From NCBI GenBank assembly GCA_012031875.1, contig JAAUSZ010000002.1, positions 1-64,000 of the forward strand: 64,000 bases of DNA, read 5' to 3'. Position numbers and translations under genes: made by a program. Shown in pieces: positions 20,103 through 29,937 of the stretch (the first letter of the stretch is position 1; each line of letters starts with the position of its first letter). The stretch comes from Desulfobacula sp. GTDB lineage: Bacteria; Desulfobacterota; Desulfobacteria; Desulfobacterales; Desulfobacteraceae. The notes beneath the pieces are model-generated. The model did not search any database. It saw only the letters and a list, made by a program, of their open reading frames with translations, and was not told where the DNA came from.

Positions 20103-20837
20103 ATGACGGGTTCCGTTTATACCAAAGCCGGTCTTTTAAACATCATTGATGCCCTGCCGCTGGCCATTGCCGTGATGGACAAGGACCGGCGGGTGGTCCT
20201 GGCCAACCGGAAAATCCTTCTGGTGGTAAACAAGGAGGAAGACCGGCTCATCGGGTACGTGGGCGGCGAGGCCTTTGGCTGTATCCACCACAATGACGCA
20301 CCCCGGGGCTGCGGGTATGGCAAAGACTGCCTGAAGTGTAAGATAAGGGAGGCTCTTCTTGAAACATTGGAGAAAAAGAAGACACTGAACGGGGTGGAGG
20401 CCGTCATGGAGTTCAAGGATCTGGGTGAACGGTGCCTCCGGGTCTCCACCTCCCCCATGGTGCTGAACCATGAAGAGGTCGCGCTTCTTTCCGTCGAGGA
20501 TATCACCGAGGCAAAAATCCATGAGCAGACCCGTCTTGAAAAAGAGAAACTGTCCGCGGCCTTGAAAACCGCGGGCGCGGTCTGCCATGAATTAAACCAG
20601 CCCCTGATGGTCATCCTGGGGTTTTCGGAAATCCTGCTGGAGGATCTGCCCAAGGACGCGGCCCAGAGGCGGAATATCCTGTCGATCAAAGAACAGGCGG
20701 ACCGGCTGGGAAGCATCACCCATAAGCTCATGTCCATGACCCGGTTTAAAACCAAAACCTATCTCAGTGGTGAGATAATAGATATTGATGCCGCTTCAGA
20801 AGGAAATGATGAACCGGATAAAGGGAGGGAACCATGA
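20103..20837 (+). CDS. PAS-HisKA protein lacking an ATPase domain
   Basis: A 244-residue protein. The PAS domain (~10-140) contains a Cys/His-rich insertion (FGCIHHND, CGYGKDCLKCKIREA). HisKA (~150-225) has phospho-His in VCHELNQPLM. There is no HATPase domain before the stop and none in other frames, because the next gene begins within the stop codon (ATGA at 20834-20837). It cannot autophosphorylate alone; it may be phosphorylated by another kinase or pair with one. GGAGGGGATAAG precedes the ATG. The Cys motif could bind metal or an iron-sulfur centre, but this is not shown. Confidence 0.82.
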   Translation: MTGSVYTKAGLLNIIDALPLAIAVMDKDRRVVLANRKILLVVNKEEDRLIGYVGGEAFGCIHHNDAPRGCGYGKDCLKCKIREALLETLEKKKTLNGVEAVMEFKDLGERCLRVSTSPMVLNHEEVALLSVEDITEAKIHEQTRLEKEKLSAALKTAGAVCHELNQPLMVILGFSEILLEDLPKDAAQRRNILSIKEQADRLGSITHKLMSMTRFKTKTYLSGEIIDIDAASEGNDEPDKGREP

Positions 20838-21222
20838 TATCTGAAAAAAAATTCTGGTGGTTGATGATGAAAAGGCCGTTATCAGCCTTTTAAAACAGGC
20901 CTTTACAAGGGCCGGCTTTGCCGTCGTCACCGCGGAAAGCGCGGAAGAGGCCCTGGTGCTGCTGGAGCAGGAAGAAATGTTTGTCATGTTCCTGGACCTG
21001 AACCTGCCGGAGATGAACGGCATTGACCTGTGCCGGCAGATCAAAAAGGATAACCCCCTGTCCGTTGTCTTTGCAGTGACCGGATATGCCTCCCTTTTTG
21101 AACTGGTGAACTGCCGGGAGGCCGGGTTTGACGACTATTTTAAAAAACCGGTGGATATGAGAACCCTGGTGAAATCGGCCACCGACGCGTTTGAACGGAT
21201 CGGGCGCTGGAGAAAAAAGTAA
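20834..21222 (+). CDS. Single-domain response regulator, frameshifted near its start
   Basis: A receiver of 129 residues: ILVVDDEKAV, phospho-Asp in MFLDLNLPEMNG, Lys in YFKKPVDM. The natural ATG at 20834 overlaps the previous stop by 4 bp and follows AGGGAGGGA, but after a run of eight A (20844-20851) the frame is lost. With nine A it reads MISEKKILVVDDE. As given, an open frame begins only at the GTG at 20857 and would lack part of the first beta strand. It is probably the partner of the upstream HisKA-only protein. Confidence 0.85.
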
Positions 21223-21256
21223 CCAGGGAAACAGCAGTATGAAAAAAGGATAAATC

Positions 21257-23794
21257 ATGTCTTGGCTGGTCCCGTCGATTACCGCCACAATGGTTGGAAC
21301 TGCAATCCTTGCGGCCTGTTATCTTTATGTCTATTCCCTGGATCGCCAACCCTATCTGAAGGTATGGGCCATAAGCTGGGCTGTTTATTTTATCCGGTAT
21401 GCACTCCTGCTGGTGATGCCGGCCCGGCAGAAAAGTCCCTTTCTGCTCATCGGCAACCAGCTTGCATGTCTTTTAAGCGGGATTCTGCTCCTGTACGGGT
21501 CCTATCTGTTCATAGGTAAAAAATTCCCCCGGATCTTTCTCTATTTATCCGTGCCGGGCGCCCTGTGGATTTTTATCAGCATTTTGAACCGGTATTCCTT
21601 TCTGGCCATGTCCCTGCCGACCTTTGGGTTTCTGGCCTATATCTATATATGGACAGGCGTGATTTTCATAAAAGCCTTCCCGTCGGAAAAAAAAGAAGCT
21701 GCGGTTGTGGGGGCGGGATTCATTGTCTGGGGGATTCATAAGGCAGGGTATCCCTTTCTCCAGCCCGTGGTCTGGTTTGCCCCTGGGGTATCTTTTTCCG
21801 CATTTATCGAATTTGTCGTGGCCCTGGGCCTGCTTCTGGTTTATTTCCGGAAACCAGGAATGATTTACAGGCCAGCAATGAAAAATTCCGGGCGGCCTTT
21901 TTTACAAGCCCGGATTCCATCAACCTCAACAGACTCGAGGATGGAAGGTATATAGAGATAAACGAGGGCTTTACAAAGATCATGGGGTATTCCCGGAAAG
22001 ACGTGATGGGGAAATCTTCTCTGGACTTTAATATCTGGAATAATCCGGAAGACAGGAACCGTCTGGTTTCCGGGCTGAAAAAATCCGGGGTGGTGGAGAA
22101 CCTGGAAGCGGATTTTCTCGGAAAAGACGGACAAATCAGAACCGGCCTCATGTCGGCCCGGATACTGAAAACCGGAGACGAAAGCCTTATTCTTTCCATC
22201 ACCCGGGACATCACGGACAGAAAACGGATGGAAGCGGATCACAAACGGTTGCTGACCGCCATTGAACAGGTCGCCGAGGGCATTATCATCACCGACGTGA
22301 ACGGCATCATTGAATATGTGAACCCGTCCTTTGAAACGCTTACCGGCTATTCCCACGAGGAATTCATGGGGCAGACCCCGAGGATCCTGAAAAGCGGGGA
22401 GCAGGATGCGTCCTTTTACCGCCGCATGTGGGAGACCATCACCTCCGGGGCCACCTGGAACGGCCGGATCATCAATAAAAAAAGGACGGTTCTTTTTATA
22501 CGGAAGACACCACCATTTCTCCGGTCTTTGACCCCTCCGGCAAAATCATCAATTTTGTGGCGGTGAAACGGGATGTCACCCATGATCTCAGGATAGAGGA
22601 AAAGCTGAGGCAGTCCCAGAAGATGGAGGCCATCGGCACCCTGGCCGGCGGGATCGCCCATGATTTTAATAATATTCTTTTCCCCATTGTGGGCCATACC
22701 GAAATGCTCATGGAGGATATTCCCGAAGACGGCCCCGTCCGGAGCAGCCTGGCCGAGATTTATGCCGGGGCCTTGAGGGCCAGGGATCTGGTCCATCAGA
22801 TCCTGGCCTTTGCCCGGCAGGAGAAAAATGAGGCCAAACTCATGAAGATGCAGCCCATTATCAAAGAGGCCCTGAAGCTGATAAGGTCCACCATCCCCAC
22901 CACCATTTCCATGCGCCAGAACCTCCAGGCCGACTGCGGGGCCGTAACGGCAGACCCGACGCAAATCCACCAGATCATCATGAACCTGGCCACCAATGCG
23001 TACCACGCCATGGAAAAGACCGGCGGGGAACTCTTTGTCGGCTTAAAAGAAATCCGGCTGGGCCGGGAGGACCGCTTCAGCCCGGACCTGACCCCCGGAA
23101 CCTTTGCCTGCCTCACCGTGGCCGATACCGGCGAGGGCATGAATAAGGAGGTCATGGAAAAAATTTTTGACCCGTTTTTTACCACCAAGGAAAACGGGAA
23201 AGGAACCGGGATGGGCTTGTCCGTGGTTCACGGGATAGTCTCGGGCATGAACGGCGCGGTCCAGGTCTATAGCGAGCCCGGAAAAGGGACGGAATTCCAT
23301 GTCTACCTGCCCACGGCCGGGACCCTTTCGGAAAACCGGGAGCAAAGGGCGGCCGAACCCATACCGGGCGGCAAAGAACGCATCCTCCTGGTGGATGATG
23401 AAAAAGCCATCATCACCATGGAACAACAGAAGCTGGAACGGTTGGGGTACCGGGTGGCGTCCCGCACCAGCAGCCTTGAAGCCCTGGAAGCCTTTAAGGC
23501 CGGCCCGGACCGGTTCGATCTCGTGATCACGGACCTGGCCATGCCCGCCATGCCCGGGGACCGGCTGGCCGGGGAATTGCTCCGGATCCTCCGGACATCC
23601 CCATTCTCATCTGTACCGGATTCAGCGAGACCCTGACCGAGGAGACCATCAAAAGCCTCGGGATCAGGGGGCTTGTATTAAAACCGGTGATTGTCGCGGA
23701 CCTTGCCAAGAAAATACGGGAGGTCCTGGACGGAGAAAGAAACGATACGGCGATAGATAAAAGGATGACGGATGGCCCGAAAACCAACCTATGA
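21257..23794 (+). CDS. Seven-transmembrane hybrid histidine kinase, three frameshifts
   Basis: About 846 residues when restored: ~7 transmembrane helices (residues ~8-205), PAS ([20 protein letters not shown]), PAS ([19 protein letters not shown]), HisKA ([17 protein letters not shown]), HATPase ([20 protein letters not shown]) and receiver ([21 protein letters not shown]). One base is missing at each of ~21848-21856, in the A7 run 22477-22483, and at ~23585-23592. The pieces as given end at 21955, 22566 and 23636; the last frame runs on as [14 protein letters not shown] to 23794. The core closely resembles the kinase at 26239. A membrane-buried sensor region suggests a hydrophobic or redox signal (inference). 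Confidence 0.85.
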
Positions 23795-25328
23795 AGCACT
23801 CGAAAAACGGGTCCGGGAACTGGAAAGGGCCGGGAAAGAGCACCAACAAATGGCGGCTCGGTACGAAACCCTTGTCCAAACCACCTTCAGCGGGTTCTGG
23901 ATAGTGGGTGCGGACGGAAGGATACTGGAGGCCAATGAGGCCTGTTGCAGTATGTACGGTTATACCCAAAACGAATTGCCGGGCATGCACATTTCAGACA
24001 TTGAGGCCGCCGAAAGCGCCGATGAAACGGAGCGCCATATTCAAACCATCATCGAACAGGGATCGGACCGTTTTTTGACCCGGCACCGGAGGAAAGACGG
24101 CTCTCTCATCGATGTCGAGATCAGCACCACTTATCTCAGGGAAGATCCGGGACGGTTTTATTCATTTCTGGAAGACGTGACCCAGCGCCTGAGAAACGAA
24201 AAACGGTTCAAGGAACTGGCGGAAATGATGCCGGAAACCATTTTCGAAATTGATTTGCAGGGCCGCCTGACTTTTATCAACCAAAGGGCCTTTGATCTGT
24301 TCGGCGCCGGCCGGGAAGAATTTGAAAAAGGCATTCATGTAATGGATTTTGTTCATGAGAAAGACAGGGAACGGGTCCTTGCCAATATGGGGAAGATTCT
24401 GAACGGTGAAAACCCCGGGGTGACGGAATATGAAATGTGCAAAAAGAACGGCGGCTCTTTTCCGGCCCTGTTTCATTCTTCGGTTATCCTTCATGATGGT
24501 AAACCTGACGGATTCAGAGGGTTTCTGATTGATATGACGGAAAAAAAGCGCACCCAGGAGATTCTTATCCAAAATGAAAAAATGATGTCCATCGGCGGCC
24601 TGGCCGCCGGCATGGCCCATGAAATCAACAATCCCCTGGCCGGCATGATCCAGAACGCCCAGGTGGTCATGAACCGGTTGTCCATGGATCTGCCGGCCAA
24701 TGAAAAAGCCGCGGCTGCATCCGGGACCAATCTGAAGGCCGTAAAAACCTATATGGAAAAAAGGGAAATCCTTCAAATGCTCGGCCATATTCATTCCGCC
24801 GGCCGCCAGGCCGCGGAAATCGTTCAGAACATGCTGAGTTTTTCAAAAATGAAGGCCCCGGTCAAAAGCCTCCGGGCTTTACCGGAACTCGTTGAAAACA
24901 CGATTGATATATTGCAGAAAGGGTATGACCTCAAGAAAGTGAAGATCATCCGGGACTTTGACCCGGACCTGCCCGGGGTCCCCTGTGAAGGCAATAAGAT
25001 TCAGCAGGTCATCCTGAATATTGTTAAAAACAGCATGGAGGCGGCCGCCGGGCCTACAGGGCGGCCAAAGGACCTGACCCTGCGGTTCCGGTTGAAAAAT
25101 GAAATCAATTGGGTGCGCCTGGAGATTGAGGATAATGGGCCGGGAATGGATGCCGGGATCCGCAAGCGGATCTTTGAACCGTTTTTTACAACCAAGAGCG
25201 TTGATCAAGGAACCGGTCTCGGCTTGTCCATCTCTTATTTTATCATCGTGGAGGATCATAAGGGCGAAATGGAAGTGGAATCGTCTCCGGGAAAGGGGAC
25301 GACATTCATCATCAGGCTTCCGGTCTGA
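23772..25328 (+). CDS. PAS-PAS sensor histidine kinase
   Basis: A complete 518-residue soluble kinase. It opens with a short coiled-coil ([16 protein letters not shown]), then two PAS domains (~35-150 and ~155-265), HisKA with GGLAAGMAHEINNPLAGM, and HATPase with NIVKNSMEAA, DNGPGMD and GTGLGLSISYFI. HisKA is the NPL type rather than the FNN type of most neighbours. It has no receiver, so it needs a separate partner. The start overlaps the corrected end of the previous gene by 23 bp. Confidence 0.92.
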   Translation: MARKPTYEALEKRVRELERAGKEHQQMAARYETLVQTTFSGFWIVGADGRILEANEACCSMYGYTQNELPGMHISDIEAAESADETERHIQTIIEQGSDRFLTRHRRKDGSLIDVEISTTYLREDPGRFYSFLEDVTQRLRNEKRFKELAEMMPETIFEIDLQGRLTFINQRAFDLFGAGREEFEKGIHVMDFVHEKDRERVLANMGKILNGENPGVTEYEMCKKNGGSFPALFHSSVILHDGKPDGFRGFLIDMTEKKRTQEILIQNEKMMSIGGLAAGMAHEINNPLAGMIQNAQVVMNRLSMDLPANEKAAAASGTNLKAVKTYMEKREILQMLGHIHSAGRQAAEIVQNMLSFSKMKAPVKSLRALPELVENTIDILQKGYDLKKVKIIRDFDPDLPGVPCEGNKIQQVILNIVKNSMEAAAGPTGRPKDLTLRFRLKNEINWVRLEIEDNGPGMDAGIRKRIFEPFFTTKSVDQGTGLGLSISYFIIVEDHKGEMEVESSPGKGTTFIIRLPV

Positions 25329-25358
25329 CCTTTTATTTATCATGTAAAGGGGAGCAAT

Positions 25359-26249
25359 ATGTCTGAGAATTTGGTGCAGAGAATCGCAGAACTTGAAACT
25401 GAGCGAAAAAAGCACCTTCTGGCGAAAAAACGGCTGAAGGCCCACCTGGAAAAGGCCAGGTCCACACTTCAGAATTATTTGAACGAATCCAGAATCCGGG
25501 AAAACGAGATCAGGGGATTTTTAAAGGGCGCCAGGGCTGTTCTGGCGGCCGCGGATTTTAAAACAACGGCCCGGCAAGTGTTTGATATCTGTTCCGAGAT
25601 CATTGGGGCCACCTCGGGTTATATTGCCCTGCTGTCCGAGGCCGGGGACGAAAACGAAGTCTTGTTTCTGGAGGCCGGAAACCTGCCCTGCACGGTTGAT
25701 CCGGAACTGCCCATGCCCATCCGGGGATTGAGGGAAACCGCTTACCGGACCAGTTCCACCGTTTATGACAATGATTTTATGAATTCCGACTGGGTCAAAT
25801 TCATGCCCGAAGGCCATGTATGGCTCGGCAATGTCATGTTCGCACCCCTGGTGATAGAGGGAAAAACCGTGGGCATCATGGGCCTTGCCAATAAGAGCAC
25901 GGATTTTACGGAAAATGACGCCCGGATCGCCGGCGGATTCGGCGAGCTGGCCGCCATCGCCCTTCAGAACAGCCGAAATTTGGATCTGCGGGATATGGCT
26001 GAAAAGCGGAATGCCGATCTGATCCGGGAACTCCGCCAGGCCCTGGCCAATGTAAAACAGTTGAGCGGGCTTCTGCCCATCTGCTCCCACTGCAAAAAAA
26101 TCCGGGATGACAAAGGATACTGGAACCAGATTGAGGATTATATTGACCAGCATTCTGAAGCCAGTTTCAGCCATGGCATCTGCCGGGACTGCGCCAAAAA
26201 GTATTATCCGGATTTTGATTTATACGGGGATACAAACAATGAGACATAA
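25359..26249 (+). CDS. GAF protein with a C-terminal paired-Cys module
   Basis: A 296-residue protein: N-terminal coiled coil (~1-50), GAF domain (~55-205, ISLLS-type strands such as GYIALLSEAGDENEVLFL and MFAPLVIEGKTVGIMGLAN), a helix, then a ~55-residue module with ICSHCKKIRDDKGYW and FSHGICRDCAKKYY. The two CxxC pairs suggest a zinc-ribbon-like site. It has no kinase or output domain. I recall similar tails on PAS, GAF and receiver proteins of deltaproteobacteria but know no established function. GGGGAGCAAT precedes the ATG, and the end overlaps the next kinase by 11 bp. Confidence 0.87.
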   Translation: MSENLVQRIAELETERKKHLLAKKRLKAHLEKARSTLQNYLNESRIRENEIRGFLKGARAVLAAADFKTTARQVFDICSEIIGATSGYIALLSEAGDENEVLFLEAGNLPCTVDPELPMPIRGLRETAYRTSSTVYDNDFMNSDWVKFMPEGHVWLGNVMFAPLVIEGKTVGIMGLANKSTDFTENDARIAGGFGELAAIALQNSRNLDLRDMAEKRNADLIRELRQALANVKQLSGLLPICSHCKKIRDDKGYWNQIEDYIDQHSEASFSHGICRDCAKKYYPDFDLYGDTNNET

Positions 26250-29200
26250 GGCCCGGGGAAGATCTGTAACGCTTCACATTTTAAATGCCGGCAGGGGCCT
26301 TATAGGAATTATGACGGCTGTTCTGGTCTTGGTCGTTTTTTATCCATACCGAACCGGCCTCATCCGGGGACACCCTTCAGGAAGTCAAGGTGGGTGTCTA
26401 TGATTTCAAACCCTTATCCTTTCAGGATACGGATGGAAAGGCCAGGGGATTTTTCATCGACATCCTGGAGGATATGGCAAAAAAGGAAAAATGGTCGCTC
26501 ACCTATGTTTTCGGCGGTTTTAACCAATGCCTGTCCCGGTTGAAAAACGGAGACATCGACCTGATTGCAGGCATTGCCTATTCAGATGAACGGGCCACAG
26601 CCTTTGAGTTTACCCGGGAACACCTTTTTGTCATTTGGGGGGAAATTTACACGTCCCCCAAAAGCCCGGTCAAGACCATCCTGGATCTGGAAGGCAAAAG
26701 TATCGGCCTGGTGAAAGGGGCCCTGGTCAACAATGAGCTGAAAACCCTTCTGGAAGGCTTCGGAATATCGGCCCGGTTCCAGGAATATGAAGACTATGAA
26801 GCGGTTTTGCAGTCTTTGGATGCTTCTGCCGCCGATGCCGGGGTATTCACCAATCTCTATGGCTCCCGGTTTCTCGGCGCCCATCCCGTGGCCCGGACCC
26901 AGATTTTCTTTGCCCCCACCCCATTGCGGTTTGCCGCCGGAAAGAACACCGGTTCAAACCCGATTTCAGGAATTGCCGCCGTGGAAACCCTGGACCGTTA
27001 TTTTTCCGGATACCGGGCAGACGTCCATTCGGTTTACCACCGAGCCTATGATTTGTGGATAGAGCCGGCAGGCATGCCCGTGCCTGTCCCAAAAGTATTC
27101 ATGCCAACCTGGGCCTATGGATTATTTTTTGCCCTCGCGGTTCTTTCTCTTCTTTTGATGGGGTTTAACCGGCTGTCAAAACGGCGGGTAAACATCAAAA
27201 CCCGTGAATTGAAACAAAGCCGTGACCTGCTCCGGATTCAGACAACGGCCCTGCGGACCGGCGAAGCCGCCTTGAAAAGGCAGGCCTATTTTCTGCAAAA
27301 AGCCCAGGAGATTGGATGTATCGGGACCTGGGAACTGGATATCCGGAAAAATGAACTGACCTGGACCCAAGAGAATTATAAGATTTTCGGGCTGTCCCCG
27401 GGAACGCCGCTTACCTATGAAACCTTTCTGAACTGTGTCCACCCCGATGACAGAGCGTATGTGGACCGGAAATGGAAGGCGGCATTTCTCAAGAAACCCT
27501 ATGATATCGAGCACCGGCTGATGGTGGACGGCAGGGTGAAATGGGTGAGGGAAAAGGCGGAGCTTGAATTCAACGAGGCGGATGAATGTGTCCGGGGGAT
27601 CGGGTTTACCCAGGATATTACCGAGCGCAAAATTTCGGAGATCCAGGTCCGGGAGGCCGTTGACCGGTTTAAAAAAGTATTTGACAGCCAGTTTGATGCG
27701 ATTTTCGTGTTGACCGCGGACGTCCCGGCCATGGTCCTGGAGTGTAACCAGGCCGCCGTTGATATTTTCGGTTATGCTCCCTCGGACCTGATCGGGAAGC
27801 CGGTGGACCAACTGCATGTGGACAGGTCCCATCTGGAGCGGTTCCAGATCCAATTGCATTCATCGATTCAACAGCAAGGCTATCTCAAGCAGTTTGAATT
27901 TTCAATGAAGCGAAAGGACGGTGCTATTTTCCCTTCGGAGCACACGGTGGTGGAAATGAAAGCGGATTCCGGCGAGCGGACCGGCTGGATCAGTATGGTC
28001 CGGGATCTTTCGCATATCAAAAAGACGGAATCGGCCCTCATCGAGAGCGAGCGCATCCACCGCGCCCTGATCCAAAGCCTGCCCGACGTGGTGATGCGTT
28101 TTGACCGGGAAGGGCGGCATCTGTTTGTCTCTGAAAACGTCGGCCGGGTGGTGGATCTTCAGGCGGAAGACTTCATCGGCAAGACCCATCGGGAACTGGG
28201 ATTTCCCGAGAAGCAGTGCAGGTTCTGGGAAGAGACCATCCAGAAGGTGTTTGACAGCGGTACCCCCCTTGAGACGGAATTCATGTTTGAGGGAAAATCA
28301 GGGCCTGCAATCCACAACTGGCGTCTTGTGCCCGAAGGGCAACGGCCGGAAAAGATTGAGTCCGTTCTGTCGCTCAGCCGTGATATCACCGGCCAGCGCC
28401 GGGCAGAGCGGAATTACAGGACATTATTTCAGGAAATGCTGGACGGTTTTGCCCTGCACGAGATCCTCTGCAACCCGGCCGGAGAGCCGGTGGACTATCG
28501 CTTTCTATCCGTCAACCCGGCCTTTGAGCGGATGACCGGCCTCAGGGCGGAAGAAATTGCAGGCCGGACGGTCCTGGAGGTTCTGCCCGGCACCGAGCCC
28601 CACTGGATTCAGACTTACGGCAAGGTTGCCCTTACCGGAGAACCGGTATTGTTCGAAAACTATTCTGCTGATTTGAACAAGTATTTTGAGGTGAGGGCCT
28701 TTCAGCCTTTCTCCAATCAATTTGCCTGCATTTTTCAGGACATTACCGCGCGCAAACACGCGGAAGCAGAGCAGACAAACCTCCAGGACCGGCTGAACCA
28801 GGCCCAGAAGATGGAATCCATCGGCACCCTGGCCGGCGGTATTGCCCATGATTTTAACAATATCCTGTTTCCCATTGTGGGCCATACCGAGATGCTGATG
28901 GAGGATATTCCGGACAACGGCCCCATCCGCGACAGCCTGAATGAGATCTATGCCGGCGCCCTGCGGGCCAGGGATCTGGTGCATCAGATCCTTTCCTTTT
29001 CCCGGCAGGGAAAGACGGAATTGCAGATGATGAAGATTCAGCCCATCGTTAAAGAGGCCCTGAAACTGATTCGATCCACCATCCCAGCCGGCATCGCCAT
29101 GGTTCAGGACATCCAACCCGGCTGCGGTGCGGTTACGGCGGATCCCACCCAGATCCACCAGATCGTCATGAACCTGGCCACCAATGCCTACCATGCCATG

Positions 29201-29935
29201 GAAGAGAGCGGCGGGGAACTGAAGGTCAGTCTCGCACAAATTCAATGGGACCGGCCGGACCCGGCCTATCCGGATATGGCCCCCGGGCCCTATGCCTGTT
29301 TGAGTGTGGCCGATACCGGCCCGGGAATTCCCCGGGAAATCCGGGATCGGATCTTTGAGCCGTTTTTTACCACCAAGGAAAAGGGAAAAGGAACGGGAAT
29401 GGGACTGTCCGTGGTTCACGGGATTGTGAAGGCCATGAACGGGGCGGTTCAGGTGTTGAGTGAGCCGGGGCGGGGGACTGAATTCCGGATTTATCTGCCG
29501 GTGGTCGGCAAGGATGCTGAAAAAAAAGAATCGCTGACGCGTGAAGCCCTGCCGGGCGGATCGGAAAAGGTGCTGCTGGTGGATGATGAGGAAGCCATCA
29601 TTGCCATGGAACGGCAGATGCTGGAGCGCCTCGGCTATGAGGTCACCCCCTGTTCCGGCAGCATGGAAGCTCTGGAAATTTTTAAGGCTCATCCGGACCA
29701 ATTTGACATAGTCATTTCAGACATGGCCATGCCCAACCTGTCCGGCGATAAACTGGCCGCCGAATTGACCTGCATCCGCCCGTCCATTCCGGTCCTTTTG
29801 TGTACCGGATTCAGCGAAACCCTGACCGAAGATCGAATAGAATCCCTGGGCATCAGGGGCCTGGTATTAAAACCGGTCATCATGAAGGACCTGGCCTTGA
29901 AAATACGGGAAGTCCTGGGGAAGGGGAGGGGATAG
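26239..29935 (+). CDS. Hybrid histidine kinase with periplasmic solute-binding domain, frameshifted near its start
   Basis: About 1,231 residues when restored. Signal peptide/anchor (~15-35), SBP_bac_3 domain (~45-265: [24 protein letters not shown]), TM (~290-310, [19 protein letters not shown]), four PAS domains, HisKA ([17 protein letters not shown]), HATPase and receiver ([12 protein letters not shown]). The ATG at 26239 overlaps the previous gene; an extra T in the run 26336-26341 breaks the frame, so the long open frame starts only at the GTG at 26390, inside the solute-binding domain. It probably senses an amino-acid-like solute in the periplasm. No transporter genes are adjacent. Confidence 0.88.
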
Positions 29936-29937
29936 GC

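Noticed and set aside
28505-29701. 398-codon minus-strand open frame
   Set aside because: Antisense to the HisKA-HATPase-receiver part of the SBP kinase; similar shadows occur opposite the paralogous kinases.
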